From Rhizobiaceae bacterium (GTDB lineage Bacteria > Pseudomonadota > Alphaproteobacteria > Rhizobiales > Rhizobiaceae): a stretch of 64,000 bases of DNA. The notes beneath the pieces were generated by a model that did no database searches, was not told where the DNA came from, and was given only the letters and a program-made list of their open reading frames with translations. The DNA is taken from the NCBI GenBank assembly GCA_019635775.1, contig JAHBYU010000002.1, positions 1 through 64,000 of the forward strand, in the 5' to 3' direction. The translations under genes were made by a program, and so were the position numbers. Shown piece by piece: positions 50,684 to 60,201 of the stretch (the stretch's first letter is position 1; each line of letters opens with the position of its first letter).

Positions 50684-52122
50684 TTCCGTTCTCCGAGCCA
50701 CTCGTCGATACGAGAGCTTTCCAGCTTCGTGCAAAAGACAGCGCCATCCTTGGGCGGCGTTCGCGTTCCGGCAGCCAGTGTTTCGACAGATCGTTCTTCG
50801 CCGAGTCGATAAACGGTTGTGCCGACGATTTGGCGTTGGCCATCCCTGAATTGTACAGAGCGTTGTGCTTGCGCAGCTACAATGCGCTGTTGCAGTGCAC
50901 CCGCCGCAAGGCTTCGAAGGATGCCGCCCTCGCGTTCGATTGCACGGAATTCATTCCAGGCCCTCTCGCAGAGCGCGCGAGTCAAGGCCTCCATGGAGCC
51001 CGAGCCTGATGCAGGATCGGCGACGATAGCGAGATGGCTTTCGGCTGCAATCAGAAGCTGGGTATTGCGCGCAATGCGCCGCGCAAAGCCTCCGGGAAGG
51101 CCGTGGGAAATAGTATGCGGCAGGACGCTGATGGAATCAGCACCGCCGACTGCTGCCGAGAGACAGGCGATTGTTGATCGAAGGATATTTGTTTCCGGAT
51201 CGGCAGCGGTCAGCATACGCCATGACGTTTCAGCGTGGATTGCTACCGGTGAAAATGGAATCGAGCTCACCTCGAGCATCCTGGACCAGAGCATGCGCAG
51301 GGCCCGGATCTTGGCGATCGAGAGAAACTGGTCCTGATCGACGCTCACCGCAAAGCCTATGTGAGGTGCTGCGTAAACCAGCGCCTGCCTGGCATCCTCA
51401 AACAGTCGGAGATGGGCAGCTGCCGAAGCAAGCATTGCGCCGAGCTCCTGTGCTTCGGTCGCCCCAGCATTGTGGTAGACGCGACCATCGGCTTCCAGAA
51501 GGACCCCTGGAACGCCAATTGCGAAGAAATGTGCGAGCGACTGCGGCATCGACGCCTGAAGCGCCTCGATGGACATGGAGAGACGTCCCGTGCCCGCGAA
51601 AACGGCCGCTGGATCGATGCCGAAGGAAAGGCTGAGCTTTGAAGGGTCCACGCTGCGCTTCGCGAGATAGGCAACAAACCAGTCCGCCATTGCCCTGCTC
51701 AAAGGATGGGCGTCGATCCTGAGATGTGTCCTGTTGATCGGCACATCTGCGAGGACGGCATCCAGCGCTTCTGGCGTCGATGGCAGGCCGTGGCCGAATG
51801 CGTTGGGAGCGCCCTCGAACACAAGGGACAGGCCGGTTGCTCCCTGATCGATGTCTTCAAGTGCTTGTCGGTTCGCCCGGACGGGATCAGTGTCGTCCAA
51901 GCGCTGAACAAAGTGCCAGGGCATGTTGGGCTTCTGCCGCGGCAGCAGAGAGGGAGCGTTCGATCGGCCGAGAACCGGATCGACGCCAATTCCGTCCTCT
52001 GTCTTTGAGATCAGGGCATCTTCGAAGCTGGGACCGGATACCGCCTTTTCGGCGAGGGAGTGCCACAGGTCATAGTTCGCGCTTGGAAATTCGATTCCGC
52101 CGAGCAGTTTAGCCAGGTTCAT
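50680..52122 (-). CDS. Methylmalonyl-CoA mutase, small subunit (lacks B12 domain)
   Basis: A 480-residue homologue of the mutase barrel domain ([68 protein letters not shown]). It ends shortly after the barrel and has no DxHxxG cobalamin motif. In two-subunit mutases the small chain is non-catalytic and structural; classical MutA keeps a degenerate C-terminal domain (about 620 residues), so this chain is short. GAGGA precedes ATG 52122. It is first in the mutase operon. Confidence 0.9.
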   Translation of the reverse strand: MNLAKLLGGIEFPSANYDLWHSLAEKAVSGPSFEDALISKTEDGIGVDPVLGRSNAPSLLPRQKPNMPWHFVQRLDDTDPVRANRQALEDIDQGATGLSLVFEGAPNAFGHGLPSTPEALDAVLADVPINRTHLRIDAHPLSRAMADWFVAYLAKRSVDPSKLSLSFGIDPAAVFAGTGRLSMSIEALQASMPQSLAHFFAIGVPGVLLEADGRVYHNAGATEAQELGAMLASAAAHLRLFEDARQALVYAAPHIGFAVSVDQDQFLSIAKIRALRMLWSRMLEVSSIPFSPVAIHAETSWRMLTAADPETNILRSTIACLSAAVGGADSISVLPHTISHGLPGGFARRIARNTQLLIAAESHLAIVADPASGSGSMEALTRALCERAWNEFRAIEREGGILRSLAAGALQQRIVAAQAQRSVQFRDGQRQIVGTTVYRLGEERSVETLAAGTRTPPKDGAVFCTKLESSRIDEWLGERK

Positions 52123-52292
52123 CGTATCCTCGTATGCACCTTCGCACCGCCATCAAAGCGGCAAGACCCCCACGGCTTGTGGCGCGTTGCGCTGGATGGG
52201 TCAAGCTTTGCCATTGTAGCCACAGGGCGTCGCAACTATACGTTTTTCAACACAAGCGGCGTATTCAAGGACAGCAGGGCGGAGAGTAAGGC

Positions 52293-53852
52293 ATGGCGGA
52301 CGACAGCATTTTCCTTGGAGCGAGCCGCAAGCCGGACGATACCTATCAGAAGCCGGAAGAGCTGCTCCTCAAGTATGGAAACAGGCACGGCCTCGTGACC
52401 GGCGCGACAGGCACTGGAAAGACGGTGACATTGCAGGTTCTGGCGGAAGGGTTCTCCAATGCAGGAGTTCCCGTGTTTTGCGCGGATATCAAGGGAGACC
52501 TCTCCGGCATCGCCATGATGGGTGAGGCCAAGGATTTTCTTTTGAAGCGTGCCGAGCAGGTGAAGCTGGATCCCTACGAATTCCAAGAGTTTCCGGTGAT
52601 CTTCTGGGATCTTTTCGGCCAGCAGGGCCATCCTGTGCGCTCGACGATATCCGAGATGGGGCCATTGCTGCTCTCGCGGCTCATGAACCTGACGGATGCG
52701 CAGGAAGGCATCATGAACATCGCCTTCAAGATTGCCGACGAGGAAGGGTTGCTGCTGCTGGACATGAAGGATCTGCAAGCTCTGTTAGCCAACATCGCGA
52801 GCCGGGCGGACGAGATCAGTGGTCGTTATGGCAACGTCACTAAACCCTCCGTCGGCGCGATCCAGCGCAGCCTACTTGTTCTAGAACAACAGGGCGGAGT
52901 CAATTTCTTCGGCGAACCGGCGTTGCGGATACCAGATATTATGCGGACCACGCGCGATGGTAGAGGCGCGATCAATGTGCTCGCCGCCGACAAGCTGATG
53001 CAGAATCCGCGGCTGTACGCGACGTTTCTACTCTGGCTGTTGTCTGAGCTGTTCGAGGAGCTTCCCGAGGTCGGCGATCCGGATCGACCAAGGCTGGTGT
53101 TCTTCTTTGACGAAGCCCATCTTCTGTTCGACGAAGCTCCGCGTGCTCTGGTGGATCGGGTAGAGCAAGTCGTGCGGTTGATCCGTTCCAAAGGCGTCGG
53201 CGTCTACTTCATCACGCAGAATCCACTCGATGTCCCGGAAACAGTCCTCGCGCAGCTTGGCAACCGCGTCCAGCATGCATTGCGCGCGTACACGCCACGT
53301 GAGCAAAAGGCTGTGAAGACGGCGGCGGATACGTTCCGACCAAATCCCGACTTTAGCTGCGCGACGGCTATCACGCAGCTTGGAACTGGCGAGGCCCTTG
53401 TTTCGACGCTCGAGGCCAAGGGCATACCCTCTATGGTCCAGCGTACCCTGATCCGCCCGCCTGCATCCCGGATCGGGCCCATCACGTCGGAGGAAAGGGC
53501 AAGGCTCATGGCCGAAAGCCCGGTCGCAGGCCAATACGATGTAACCATCGATCGTGAATCGGCATTCGAAAAATTGCAAAAGAGGGCCGAGGCCAAACAG
53601 CCCGAGCAGGCAACAGCACAGGAATCGAAGGGTGGCTCACGCTGGACGCTGCCCGACTTCGACGATACAGGCGCAGGCCGGGCTCCTCAAAACGAGCGTT
53701 CATCCGGGGAGCCTACTTCCAGACAGCGTGCTCCGCGCCCTTCCAACCGTCAGACGGTCGCCGAAGCTGCGATAAAATCGGTTGTCAGGTCGGTCGGCAG
53801 TTCGCTCGGCCGCGCGATTGTCCGGGGCATACTCGGGAGCCTCAAGCGCTAG
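52293..53852 (+). CDS. HerA-like ATPase (DUF853, YjgR family)
   Basis: A 519-residue P-loop ATPase: Walker A GATGTGKT at residues 37-44, Walker B LVFFFDEAHLLFDE and a sensor segment YFITQNPLDVPETVLAQLGNRVQHALRAYTPREQKAVKTAA. This is the helicase HerA-like C-terminal/DUF853 family, cytoplasmic proteins of unknown role related to HerA/FtsK translocases. The last ~90 residues are low-complexity and basic (RSVGSSLGRAIVRGILGSLKR at the end), possibly a nucleic-acid or membrane contact. ATG 52293 follows GGAGAGTAAGGC. It is divergent from the mutase operon. Confidence 0.9.
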   Translation: MADDSIFLGASRKPDDTYQKPEELLLKYGNRHGLVTGATGTGKTVTLQVLAEGFSNAGVPVFCADIKGDLSGIAMMGEAKDFLLKRAEQVKLDPYEFQEFPVIFWDLFGQQGHPVRSTISEMGPLLLSRLMNLTDAQEGIMNIAFKIADEEGLLLLDMKDLQALLANIASRADEISGRYGNVTKPSVGAIQRSLLVLEQQGGVNFFGEPALRIPDIMRTTRDGRGAINVLAADKLMQNPRLYATFLLWLLSELFEELPEVGDPDRPRLVFFFDEAHLLFDEAPRALVDRVEQVVRLIRSKGVGVYFITQNPLDVPETVLAQLGNRVQHALRAYTPREQKAVKTAADTFRPNPDFSCATAITQLGTGEALVSTLEAKGIPSMVQRTLIRPPASRIGPITSEERARLMAESPVAGQYDVTIDRESAFEKLQKRAEAKQPEQATAQESKGGSRWTLPDFDDTGAGRAPQNERSSGEPTSRQRAPRPSNRQTVAEAAIKSVVRSVGSSLGRAIVRGILGSLKR

Positions 53853-53870
53853 CCGGACGGTTGCCCTTTA

Positions 53871-54599
53871 TCAGGCGAAACCAAGCCCGCTTGTAACAAG
53901 GATGGGGGCTTTGCCAGGGACTCGATCGTAAAGGTCGATGATGTCCTGATTCATGAGCCTAACGCAGCCTGACGATACCGACTTCCCGATTGAGTTCCAC
54001 TCGGGGGATCCGTGCAGCCGGTAAAGCGTATCCTGACCGTCTTGGAAGATATAAAGTGCACGTGCACCCAGGGGATTGTCGAGCCCAGGAGGCATTCCGC
54101 CATTTTCCGCGCTGTATTTTTCAAGCTCCGGCTGGCGAGCGATCATCTCGGCAGGCGGTGTCCATTTCGGCCATTTCTGCTTCCACTGGACATTGGCGCG
54201 CCCTGCCCATTCGAAACCGGCTCGGCCCAAGCCGACGCCGTAGCGCATAGCCTGACCGTTCCCGAGTACCAGATAGAGAAAGTGTTGCGAGGTATCGACT
54301 ACGATGGTTCCAGCGCGCTCGCCAGTAGGATCATCGACCACCTGCCTCAGGAAGCGCGCGTTCATGCGCTCGATCGGAACCGCGGGGACCTCGTAGCCTT
54401 CATCGTAGACGGGCCCATACATCAAGGCATAGCTACCGAAACGGGAGCCTACATCCTCAGGCGGCGCCTGCTCGCCATAGCCGGGACCGGCCGGAACCGT
54501 GGCGCATGCCGAAAGGCCTATGCCGGCAACAGTCACGGCCGCCAGCCCCAAAAAACGGCGACGCGAAAGGGAGCTGTCGTCCAAATGTGATGCGGGCAT
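53871..54599 (-). CDS. L,D-transpeptidase, Tat-type lipoprotein (ErfK/YbiS family)
   Basis: A 242-residue cell-wall enzyme forming 3-3 peptidoglycan cross-links or anchoring proteins to peptidoglycan. The N-terminus is a twin-arginine signal (SRRRFLGLAAVTVAGI) ending in a lipobox GLSAC (Cys32), so it is probably a Tat-exported lipoprotein. The YkuD domain has HGSPEWNSIGKSVSSGCVRLMNQD with the catalytic Cys212 and preceding His. ATG 54599 (MPASHLDDSS) is chosen because the Tat motif then falls at the N-terminus; the frame stays open to 54755. Confidence 0.9.
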   Translation of the reverse strand: MPASHLDDSSLSRRRFLGLAAVTVAGIGLSACATVPAGPGYGEQAPPEDVGSRFGSYALMYGPVYDEGYEVPAVPIERMNARFLRQVVDDPTGERAGTIVVDTSQHFLYLVLGNGQAMRYGVGLGRAGFEWAGRANVQWKQKWPKWTPPAEMIARQPELEKYSAENGGMPPGLDNPLGARALYIFQDGQDTLYRLHGSPEWNSIGKSVSSGCVRLMNQDIIDLYDRVPGKAPILVTSGLGFA

Positions 54600-54857
54600 G
54601 TGGTCATTACTCTTCTTCAGGTCGGGATGGTTCTGGTCTTTAATTGCTGAACTGACATAAGGGTTCCAAATCTGGCCCGGGATTGAGCAAAGCAAGGCGA
54701 AGATGTGGCAAGGCCCGGCTGTTGCCTCGAAGACACGCGCCTGGCAACTGCGCAACAGATGATCGTGATGCTTCTGGCATCACGATTTCACAGGAACGTG
54801 GTTGACGCGGCGTGATGAAATAATGTCATTACGGCGACGGCAACGGACAAGCACACC

Positions 54858-55736
54858 ATGACACTGGCAAGCACCGCGCAGACCGAGACATGGACCTATG
54901 TGGACGGTGACTGGTATGAGGGAAACGTCCCGCTGATCGGACCCCGTAGCCACGCAATGTGGCTCTCTTCATCGGTTTTCGATGGAGCCCGGTGGTTCGA
55001 AAACGTTGCTCCTGACCTTGATCTGCATGCGCATCGAGTCAACGCATCGGCGATTGCGCTTGGCCTTGCGCCAACGATGACCCCTGATGAAATCGTCGGC
55101 TTGACGTGGGATGGTCTCAAGAAGTTCGACGGTGAGACTGCCGTCTATATCCGGCCGATGTATTGGGCGGAACATGGCGGCTACATGGGAGTGCCTGCTG
55201 ATCCATCTTCAACACGGTTCTGCCTTTGCCTCTACGAAGCGCCGATGATCCCGCCGTCGGGCTTTTCGATCACCGTCTCACCTTTCCGCCGCCCCACGCT
55301 TGAGACAATGCCCACCAACGCCAAGGCTGGATGTCTCTACCCGAACAACGGGCGTGCCATTCTGGAAGCCAAGATGCGGGGCTTTGACAATGCGCTGGTT
55401 CTGGACATGCTGGGAAACGTCGCGGAGACCGGATCGTCGAATATCTTCCTGGTCAAGAACGGCGAGGTGATGACGCCGATGCCGAACGGGACTTTTCTTT
55501 CCGGTATCACGCGATCGCGTACCATCGCCTTGCTGGAATCAGAAGGCTACAAGACGCGAGAGAGAACGCTCAGCGTCAGGGATTTCCTGGAAGCGGACGA
55601 GATATTCTCGACAGGAAACCATTCAAAGGTCGTTCCCGTCACCCGCATCGAAGACAGGAATCTTCAGCCCGGCCCGATCGCCAAGAAGGCGCGCGAGCTT
55701 TATTGGGAATGGGCGCATTCGACGTCTGCGACCTGA
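54858..55736 (+). CDS. ilvE: Branched-chain amino acid aminotransferase (class IV)
   Basis: A 292-residue fold-type IV PLP enzyme. It has GPRSHAMWLSSSVFDGARWFENVAPDLDLHAHR at the N-terminus, the PLP Lys in PTNAKAGCLYPNNGRAILEAK, and GNVAETGSSNIFLVKNGEVMTP with the conserved Glu. The sequence fits the rhizobial branched-chain aminotransferase group, but class IV enzymes also include D-amino acid and aminodeoxychorismate enzymes, so substrate range is tentative. Monocistronic, with sodB about 95 nt downstream. Confidence 0.86.
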   Translation: MTLASTAQTETWTYVDGDWYEGNVPLIGPRSHAMWLSSSVFDGARWFENVAPDLDLHAHRVNASAIALGLAPTMTPDEIVGLTWDGLKKFDGETAVYIRPMYWAEHGGYMGVPADPSSTRFCLCLYEAPMIPPSGFSITVSPFRRPTLETMPTNAKAGCLYPNNGRAILEAKMRGFDNALVLDMLGNVAETGSSNIFLVKNGEVMTPMPNGTFLSGITRSRTIALLESEGYKTRERTLSVRDFLEADEIFSTGNHSKVVPVTRIEDRNLQPGPIAKKARELYWEWAHSTSAT

Positions 55737-55829
55737 TGCACTAGATAGATGTCAGCCATTGCACGGCTTGAGTTTTTTATGAGGTGCCCGGCCGAAGTTG
55801 CCGGGCTACGATCCAAGAGGAGTACAACC

Positions 55830-56432
55830 ATGGCTTTCGAACTGCCCCCATTGCCCTATGACTACGAGGCCCTTCAGCCTTTCATGTCGAAGGAGACGCT
55901 CGAGTATCACCATGACAAGCACCACAAGGCCTATGTCGACAACGGCAACAAGCTGGCAGCGGAAGCCGGGATGGAGGGCAAGACGGTCGAGGAAGTGGTG
56001 GTTGCATCCTTCGGCAAGAACGCAGGTCTCTTCAACAACGCTGCCCAGCACTACAACCACATCCATTTCTGGAAGTGGATGAAGAAGGGCGGGGGCGGCA
56101 AAAACCTCCCCGGCGCCCTTCAGAAAGCAATCGACAGCGATCTGGGCGGCTATGACAAGTTTCGTGCGGATTTCATCAATGCCGGAACGACGCAGTTCGG
56201 GTCCGGTTGGGCATGGGTTTCCGTGAAGGACGGCAAACTGGAAATCTCCAAGACGCCAAACGGAGAAAACCCGCTGGTGCACGGCGCCAGCCCGATCCTG
56301 GGCGTCGATGTCTGGGAGCATTCCTACTACATCGACTATCGCAACGCGCGTCCGAAGTATCTGGAAGCATTTGTCGATAGCCTCATCAACTGGGATCACG
56401 TGCTGGAAATGTATGAAGCAGCCAAGAGCTGA
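55830..56432 (+). CDS. sodB: Superoxide dismutase (Fe/Mn family)
   Basis: Converts superoxide to H2O2 and O2. The 200-residue protein has LPYDYEALQPFMSKETLEYHHDKHHKAYV (first metal His), HIHFWKWMKKGG, GSGWAWVSV and the late DVWEHSYYIDYRNARPKYLEAF with Asp and His ligands. ATG 55830 has an AAGAGGAG site. No signal peptide, so it is cytoplasmic. Whether Fe or Mn is used cannot be read safely. A strong terminator follows the stop. Confidence 0.95.
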   Translation: MAFELPPLPYDYEALQPFMSKETLEYHHDKHHKAYVDNGNKLAAEAGMEGKTVEEVVVASFGKNAGLFNNAAQHYNHIHFWKWMKKGGGGKNLPGALQKAIDSDLGGYDKFRADFINAGTTQFGSGWAWVSVKDGKLEISKTPNGENPLVHGASPILGVDVWEHSYYIDYRNARPKYLEAFVDSLINWDHVLEMYEAAKS

Positions 56433-56437
56433 ACAGA

Positions 56438-56466
56438 AAGCCCCGGTTCGCCGGGGCTTTTTTATT
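56438..56466 (+). terminator. Rho-independent terminator of sodB
   Basis: AAGCCCCGG, TTCG loop, CCGGGGCTT, then a run of T residues: a textbook GC-rich tetraloop hairpin with T-tract directly after the sodB stop. Confidence 0.92.
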
Positions 56467-56567
56467 AGCCGCATTGATCACGAAACAGTGAAAGAGTGGG
56501 CGAGCACGGTTACGCGATTATTCGCTACCTTGGGTTATCGCGCAGTTTAAATTTCCTGGAGAGAACT

Positions 56568-57005
56568 ATGAGAAAGCTTGTACTCGCCATCTCAGCTCTG
56601 GCCTTCGGCTCGTCCATAGCCATGGCAGATCCGATCGAAGAACGCGAAGCTCTTATGAAGGCGAACGGCGCGGCAATGGGGGGGCTCAGCGCATTTGTGA
56701 AAGGCGAGAAGTCGTACGACGCTGCCGAAGTTCTGGCCCTGCTCACTAAGTTGAATGAGGATGCCGTCAAGCTTTCTTCGCCCGAGTTGTGGCCCGCCGG
56801 CAGCAACACGGGCGACTCCGAAGCGTCACCAAAAATCTGGGAAGATCCCGCTGGCTTTCAGGCCGCTCTGGAAAAGTTCAAGTTGGATACGGCCGCCGCC
56901 GTGGGGGCCGCGCCTGATGATGTGGATTCCCTCAAGGCGCAAGTCGGAGTCATAGGCCAGAATTGCGCCTCCTGCCATCAGGCGTTCCGCGTCAAGAAGG
57001 GCTGA
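56568..57005 (+). CDS. Cytochrome c' (class II c-type cytochrome)
   Basis: A 145-residue periplasmic haem protein. The signal peptide MRKLVLAISALAFGSSIAMA is followed by a four-helix-bundle sequence (IEEREALMKANGAAMGGLSAFVKGEKSYDAAEVLALLTKLN) and a single C-terminal haem site NCASCH (Cys133-His137), diagnostic of the cytochrome c' fold. Such proteins bind NO or act in electron transfer. ATG 56568 follows CTGGAGAGAACT. It is immediately followed by a diheme cytochrome c gene. Confidence 0.93.
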   Translation: MRKLVLAISALAFGSSIAMADPIEEREALMKANGAAMGGLSAFVKGEKSYDAAEVLALLTKLNEDAVKLSSPELWPAGSNTGDSEASPKIWEDPAGFQAALEKFKLDTAAAVGAAPDDVDSLKAQVGVIGQNCASCHQAFRVKKG

Positions 57006-57038
57006 AAACTGAGCGGGCGTCGGAAGCTTGCGGGTGCT

Positions 57039-57962
57039 GTGCTTGCAGCAGGCGCGATCGGAGCGGTAGCTTTCTGGGCGCTGTCCGCGCCGAGATTGCT
57101 GGACGAAGAGATCATAGCTTCCCTCGGTGAGGGAAGCGCCGACGATGGGGAGCGCATTTTCTGGGCCGGCGGCTGCGCTTCCTGTCACGCGCGTCCTGGC
57201 GCGGAGGGCGCGGCGAGACTTGAACTTGCCGGGGGGCTGGAGCTGGTGACGTCTTTCGGGACGTTCACGGCACCCAATATTTCTCAGGACGCGCGGGACG
57301 GGATAGGAAGCTGGTCAGCGGCGGATTTCGCCAACGCCATGATGCGCGGTGTCGCCCCCGATGGGAGCCATCTTTATCCATCATTTCCCTACACGTCCTA
57401 CGCCCGGATGCGGCCCGCCGATATTGGCGATCTGTATGCATTCCTGAAAACACTGCCGGCGGTTTCGGGCGAAGCGCAAGAACACGATCTGGCTTTCCCT
57501 TTCAATATCAGGCGTGGGCTCGGCCTGTGGAAGCAGCTGTATCTCAGCGATCAGCCTGTGATAGCGTTGCCTCCGGATGCGCCGGACGACGTCGTTCTTG
57601 GGCGTCACCTTGTGGAAGGTCCCGGCCATTGCGGCGAATGCCATACGCCCCGCGGCTTCATCGGTGGTCCTGAAAACGACCGATGGCTATCGGGGGCGGT
57701 AGCGGCGGAAAAAGGCGAGGGGGTTGTGCCCAACATAACTCCGGGCGGTCGCGTCGTAGGCACATGGTCGGAGGCAGACATAGCCAACTATCTAGAAACG
57801 GGCTTTACGCCGGAATTCGACTCTGTTGGCGGCTCGATGGTGGATGTCCAGCAAAACATGGCACGCCTGCGACCCGAAGATCGCCAGGCGATTGCCGCCT
57901 ATTTGAAGACCATTTCCCCCCACGCAGATGGATTTGCGGGAACGCCATCTTCGCAGGAATAG
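57039..57962 (+). CDS. Diheme cytochrome c (membrane-anchored or exported)
   Basis: A 307-residue protein with two class I haem motifs, CASCHARPG near the N-terminus and CGECHTPRG near the middle, each followed by a typical Met-containing region (FPYTSYARMRPADIGDLYAFLKTL; VDVQQNMARLRPEDRQAIAAYLKTI). It resembles the diheme subunits of periplasmic alcohol/aldehyde dehydrogenases. The start is unsettled: GTG 57039 lacks a strong site, while CTG 57009 gives MSGRRKLAGAVLAAG, a better signal n-region, with AAGAAGGG upstream. It is cotranscribed with cytochrome c'. The electron-transfer partner is unknown. Confidence 0.88.
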   Translation: MLAAGAIGAVAFWALSAPRLLDEEIIASLGEGSADDGERIFWAGGCASCHARPGAEGAARLELAGGLELVTSFGTFTAPNISQDARDGIGSWSAADFANAMMRGVAPDGSHLYPSFPYTSYARMRPADIGDLYAFLKTLPAVSGEAQEHDLAFPFNIRRGLGLWKQLYLSDQPVIALPPDAPDDVVLGRHLVEGPGHCGECHTPRGFIGGPENDRWLSGAVAAEKGEGVVPNITPGGRVVGTWSEADIANYLETGFTPEFDSVGGSMVDVQQNMARLRPEDRQAIAAYLKTISPHADGFAGTPSSQE

Positions 57963-57978
57963 ACTTTCCTTTTGCCAG

Positions 57979-60093
57979 CTAGACGACGTTTCCGTCCGCC
58001 TTCCCAACTGCCTTGAGCGCAAACGCGTAGACATATGCGATTTCCTCAAGCCGGGAAAACCGGCCGGATGCCCCCCCATGCCCAGAATCCATATGGATCT
58101 TGAAAAGCGCCGGATTCCCACTCGTGCTTCGCGTTCTTATCCGCGTCACCCACTTCGCGGGTTCCCAATAGGTGACTCTTGGATCAGTCAGCCCGGCTAC
58201 CGCCAGGATCGGCGGATAGTCGAGGGCCGCCACATTGTCATATGGCGAATAGGCTGCGATCGTGCGGTAGTCTTTTTCCGACACTATTGGGTTTCCCCAC
58301 TCAGGCCATTCCGGAGGTGTCAGGGGCAATGTGTCGTCCAGCATCGTCGTCAGCACGTCGACGAAGGGCACTTCCGCTATGATGCCTCCGAATGCCTCCG
58401 GGGCCATGTTCGCAATAGCGCCCATGAGCATGCCGCCTGCCGATCCGCCCTGCGCGACGATGAGATGGTGCGACGTGTAGCCGATCGAGACTAGATGCGA
58501 GGCCACGGCAATAAAGTCGTGAAACGTGTTTGTCTTCTTTTCCCGTTTGCCGTCCTCATACCAGGAGTAACCCTTGTCCTTGCCGCCGCGAACATGTGCG
58601 ATGGCATAGACAAAGCCGCGGTCGACCAGCGACAAGATATTGGTGTTGAACGACGCAGGTATTGTCGTTCCGTAGGATCCGTAGCCATAAAGCAGCAGAG
58701 GAGAGGTGCCGTCGAGCGGTGCATCGCGCAGGTGTATAAGGGAGACCGGCACGTGTTCGCCGTCGTGCGAGGTCGCCATCAACCTTCGCGTTACATAGCG
58801 GTCGGGGTCGTGTCCGGACGGTACCTCCTGAGTCTTCAAGAGCGTCCGTTCCCTTGTGCGCATATTGTAGTCGAAAACTTCAGCCGGCGTGGTCATGGAC
58901 GAGTATGAAAACCGCATCATTTCGGTGTCATATTCGTAGGAGCCCAGCAAGCCGAGTGAATAGGCCTCTTCATCAAAGGCGATGGAATGCTCCTCCCCGC
59001 TGTCACGGTCGCGGATCACGATAAGAGGCAATCCGTCCTTGCGTTCCAGGCGTACAAGAAATTCCTTGAAGGACAAAATCGCCAGTATGAGTCTGCCGGG
59101 TTCGTGCGGCACCAGTTCCTGCCAATTCACACGCGCAGGATCGGAGACCGGTGCGGTCATTATCTTGAAATCCTTGGCACCGTCGGCGTTTGTCAGGATG
59201 AAGAAAACATCGCCGCCTTCTTCCAGATCGTATTGCAGCCCGGCTTCGCGCGCTGCTACCAGCTTTGGCGTCGCCGTAGGATCGTCTGTCCGGAGCAATC
59301 TGAACTCCGAAGTCTCGTGATCGCTGATCGAGATTAGAATCCATTCGTTGCTGCGCGTACCCTCGACTCCCATGAAAAAGCCCGGGTCGTCTTCCTGATA
59401 GACCAGGACATCGTCTCCTGCATCGGTGCCGATGCTGTGAAACAGCAGCTTGGAGGGGCGGTGGTTCTCATCGACGCGCGCATACAGGAATCCGTCATGC
59501 CCAGCGCTCCATACCCCGCCGCCACTGCTGTCCGGCACCCGGTCTGGAAGGTCTTTCCCTTCTTCTATGTCGCGCACAAGTAGGGTGAAGAACTCGGAAC
59601 CAGTGTCATCGTAGGACCACAGGACCCTTCGATGGTCGCTGGAATGATCGACGCCTCCTATGCGGAAGTATGCCTTGCCCTCCGCCTCCAGATCACCGTC
59701 TAGAATTATCTGTTGTGTGCCGCCGTCCCTAGGGTTCCGAAAGAACAGAGGTTGCTGCCCCCCGGTCCGGAACGATGAACCATATGCATATGGCCCGTCC
59801 TTCATGGGAACTGTTGAATCGTCTTCCTTGATGCGGCCCTTCATCTCCTCAAAGAGGCTTTTGCGAAGCGGGGCGAGATCAGCCAGGACCTGCTGCTGAT
59901 AGTCATTCTCAGAGTCGAGATGCGACCTGATCGCAGGGTCCAGCGCGGCGGGATCCTTGAAGACATCCTGCCAATTGTCGGCACGAAGCCAAGCGAATTC
60001 ATCGATACGTTCGATACCGTGTCGTGTATCTTTCAAGGGGTGCTGTTCGGTCTCGGGAGCCTTGATGTTGGGGAATCGGGACTTATCGGTCAT
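57979..60093 (-). CDS. ptrB: Oligopeptidase B (S9 family prolyl-oligopeptidase-type peptidase)
   Basis: A cytoplasmic serine peptidase cleaving short peptides after basic residues. The 704-residue protein has an N-terminal seven-bladed beta-propeller (residues ~80-420) and a C-terminal alpha/beta hydrolase domain with the nucleophile in QGGSAGGMLMGAIANM (Ser about 550), Asp in GLTDPRVTYWEPAKW and His in MDSGHGGASGRF. Length and the YGSYG/RGG segments fit oligopeptidase B. It converges on the diheme cytochrome gene with 16 nt between stops. Confidence 0.93.
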   Translation of the reverse strand: MTDKSRFPNIKAPETEQHPLKDTRHGIERIDEFAWLRADNWQDVFKDPAALDPAIRSHLDSENDYQQQVLADLAPLRKSLFEEMKGRIKEDDSTVPMKDGPYAYGSSFRTGGQQPLFFRNPRDGGTQQIILDGDLEAEGKAYFRIGGVDHSSDHRRVLWSYDDTGSEFFTLLVRDIEEGKDLPDRVPDSSGGGVWSAGHDGFLYARVDENHRPSKLLFHSIGTDAGDDVLVYQEDDPGFFMGVEGTRSNEWILISISDHETSEFRLLRTDDPTATPKLVAAREAGLQYDLEEGGDVFFILTNADGAKDFKIMTAPVSDPARVNWQELVPHEPGRLILAILSFKEFLVRLERKDGLPLIVIRDRDSGEEHSIAFDEEAYSLGLLGSYEYDTEMMRFSYSSMTTPAEVFDYNMRTRERTLLKTQEVPSGHDPDRYVTRRLMATSHDGEHVPVSLIHLRDAPLDGTSPLLLYGYGSYGTTIPASFNTNILSLVDRGFVYAIAHVRGGKDKGYSWYEDGKREKKTNTFHDFIAVASHLVSIGYTSHHLIVAQGGSAGGMLMGAIANMAPEAFGGIIAEVPFVDVLTTMLDDTLPLTPPEWPEWGNPIVSEKDYRTIAAYSPYDNVAALDYPPILAVAGLTDPRVTYWEPAKWVTRIRTRSTSGNPALFKIHMDSGHGGASGRFSRLEEIAYVYAFALKAVGKADGNVV

Positions 60094-60201
60094 TGCGCCT
60101 CACGCTGGACGATTCTTGAATGATGAATGAATACCTCGTCCAGAGTGGGTTCAAGGGTCGAGGGATACGTTCAGCTAATATCCGAATTGGGGAGAAAGAC
60201 G

